The notes beneath the pieces were generated by a model. It worked only from the letters and a program-made list of their open reading frames with translations, did not search any database and had not been told where the DNA came from. Below, one piece after another: positions 63,321 to 64,000 of a stretch of 64,000 bases of DNA (within the stretch, counting starts at the first letter, position 1; the number at the start of each line of letters is the position of its first letter). This stretch comes from UBA9647 sp963739335. Lineage in GTDB: Bacteria > Bacteroidota > Ignavibacteria > UBA10030. The stretch covers positions 1 to 64,000 of the forward strand of contig CAVUAC010000071.1 in the NCBI GenBank assembly GCA_963739335.1. Direction: 5' to 3'. The position numbers were made by a program, and so were the translations under genes.

Positions 63321-63463
63321 TAGTCATTAGTTAATGAGTGAGTGGTTTGCGCCATAGGTGCATCCGCCTCCGGCGGAAATTGGTGATTGATCTGCTGGCG
63401 CTTGTCTAACGTTTCTGGTCTTGCCTTTCTGTTTTCCGTCTCACGTTTTACGTTTCTTTCTTC
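63321..63463. repeat. Heptad repeat tracts and a 15-bp GC palindrome before the S46 gene
   Basis: Three pieces lie in one intergenic region. Heptads TAGTCAT, TAGTTAA, TGAGTGA occupy 63321-63341. TCCGCCTCCGGCGGA occupies 63363-63377, the same palindrome as at 21856-21870. AACGTTT, CTGGTCT, TGCCTTT, CTGTTTT, CCGTCTC, ACGTTTT, ACGTTTC, TTTCTTC occupy 63408-63463. All are non-coding. Confidence 0.6.
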
Positions 63464-63531
63464 CATTGGCTTTTCGCCAAAATTTAAATAAACTTCATTC
63501 TCACCTATCTTATTCAACGGAGGCGGTCACC

Positions 63532-64000
63532 ATGGCAAAACGTCTTCTTCTCTTTTCTGCCATTTTCTTTTTTCAACTTGCTATCGCTGACGAAGGGATG
63601 TATCCTATCAGCGAGATCCATAGGCTTAATCTGAAGGCAAAAGGGCTCAAGATTGACCCCAAAGCCATCTACAATCCCAACGGCGTTGGACTCATTGACG
63701 CCGTCGTGCAGCTGAGTGGGTGTACCGGATCCTTTGTCTCAGCTAACGGTCTCATCCTGACGAATCATCATTGTTCCTTCGCTGCCATCCAGGCCGCAAG
63801 CACAACGGAAAACGACTACGTCACGAATGGATTCCATGCCCCAACCCGGAAAGATGAGATCCAGGCCCGGGGCATCGTTGCCCGAATTCTGGAATCGTAC
63901 CGCGATGTCTCGAAGGAAGTCCTCAGCGCCATCAGTTACAAGGTGGACCTCGCCGAGCGCACAAAAGCAATAGACAAGAAGATCAGGGAGATCGTTGCCG
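63532..64000 (+). CDS. S46-family dipeptidyl-peptidase (DPP7/DPP11-like), cut by the window end
   Basis: The first 156 codons are present. A signal peptide (about 1-19) is followed by GMYPISEIHRLNLKAKGLKI and the catalytic His region SGCTGSFVSANGLILTNHHC, characteristic of S46 peptidases of Bacteroidota, which are chymotrypsin-like exopeptidases. The catalytic Asp and Ser lie beyond the window. GGAGG (63519-63523) precedes the ATG. Confidence 0.93.
   Translation, partial: MAKRLLLFSAIFFFQLAIADEGMYPISEIHRLNLKAKGLKIDPKAIYNPNGVGLIDAVVQLSGCTGSFVSANGLILTNHHCSFAAIQAASTTENDYVTNGFHAPTRKDEIQARGIVARILESYRDVSKEVLSAISYKVDLAERTKAIDKKIREIVA

Noticed and set aside
1..64000. tRNA or rRNA genes, prophage, integrative element
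   Set aside because: No T-loop/anticodon-arm pattern, rRNA core sequence, phage structural gene or integrase was seen on either strand.

Overview
The window looks like a chromosomal segment of a member of the Bacteroidota/FCB group, most likely an Ignavibacteria-type lineage. The S8 protease ends in a type IX secretion sorting domain (AQNYPNPFNP motif). There are many secreted peptidases (M28 twice, S9/DPP4, S46), DUF4412 and DUF1059 proteins, a BFN nuclease with a UVR tail, and a his operon with fused hisB and hisIE. Base composition is moderately GC-rich throughout. The assignment to a class is inference.

Layout. 1-6650: outer-membrane barrel protein, then M28 peptidase, dipeptidyl peptidase IV and gamma-glutamyltransferase on the minus strand (peptide scavenging). 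6699-12205: MFS exporter with a thioesterase, cNMP-binding protein, UPF0173 hydrolase, exported flavodoxin, YbaK-type deacylase and a DUF4412 protein. 12279-12650 holds a small graveyard of gene 3' ends. 12651-16283: large lipoprotein amidase and a membrane protein. 16590-18643: cold-shock protein, RRM protein, CheY-like receiver and DUF1059 protein. 19072-24659: type IX-secreted subtilase, transglutaminase-fold protein, EamA permease and an Ada-type repair gene. 24785-37518: a long minus-strand run of mostly small accessory genes (MBL hydrolase, aspartoacylase-like protein, SRPBCC, DUF421, alcohol dehydrogenase, full-length Ada, GH36-like glycosidase, SET protein, methyltransferase, DUF3788). 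37679-39024: an IS110-family element. 39049-44018: AmmeMemoRadiSam enzyme and a MacAB-type tripartite efflux operon. 44480-52796: Cys-rich micro-protein, endonuclease IV, AnmK, Tet-like MFS, TPR protein, BFN nuclease, EtfAB and threonine ammonia-lyase. 52879-60250: TrpR-like regulator and a complete hisGDCBHAFIE operon. 60256-64000: ACT protein, SDR-like protein, M28 peptidase and the start of an S46 peptidase.

The most striking observation is the IS110 element. Its upstream non-coding region folds like a bridge RNA, and the two arms of its first loop match the left and right flanks of its own insertion site across a CT core. The site itself is a dispersed CACAAAG-type intergenic repeat. A second coherent system is the TrpR-family regulator before the his operon. 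Two near-identical palindromes (ACTTTAC-N4-GTAAAGT) end exactly one base before the start codons of the regulator and of hisG.

The window is also rich in intergenic tracts with a degenerate 7-bp period, one of which encodes the C-terminal tail of endonuclease IV. It contains 15-bp GC palindromes, one pair of them in frame inside the type IX sorting domain. Six otherwise intact conserved genes carry single-base frameshifts, which suggests residual indel errors in the assembly. No tRNA, rRNA, CRISPR array or prophage was seen.
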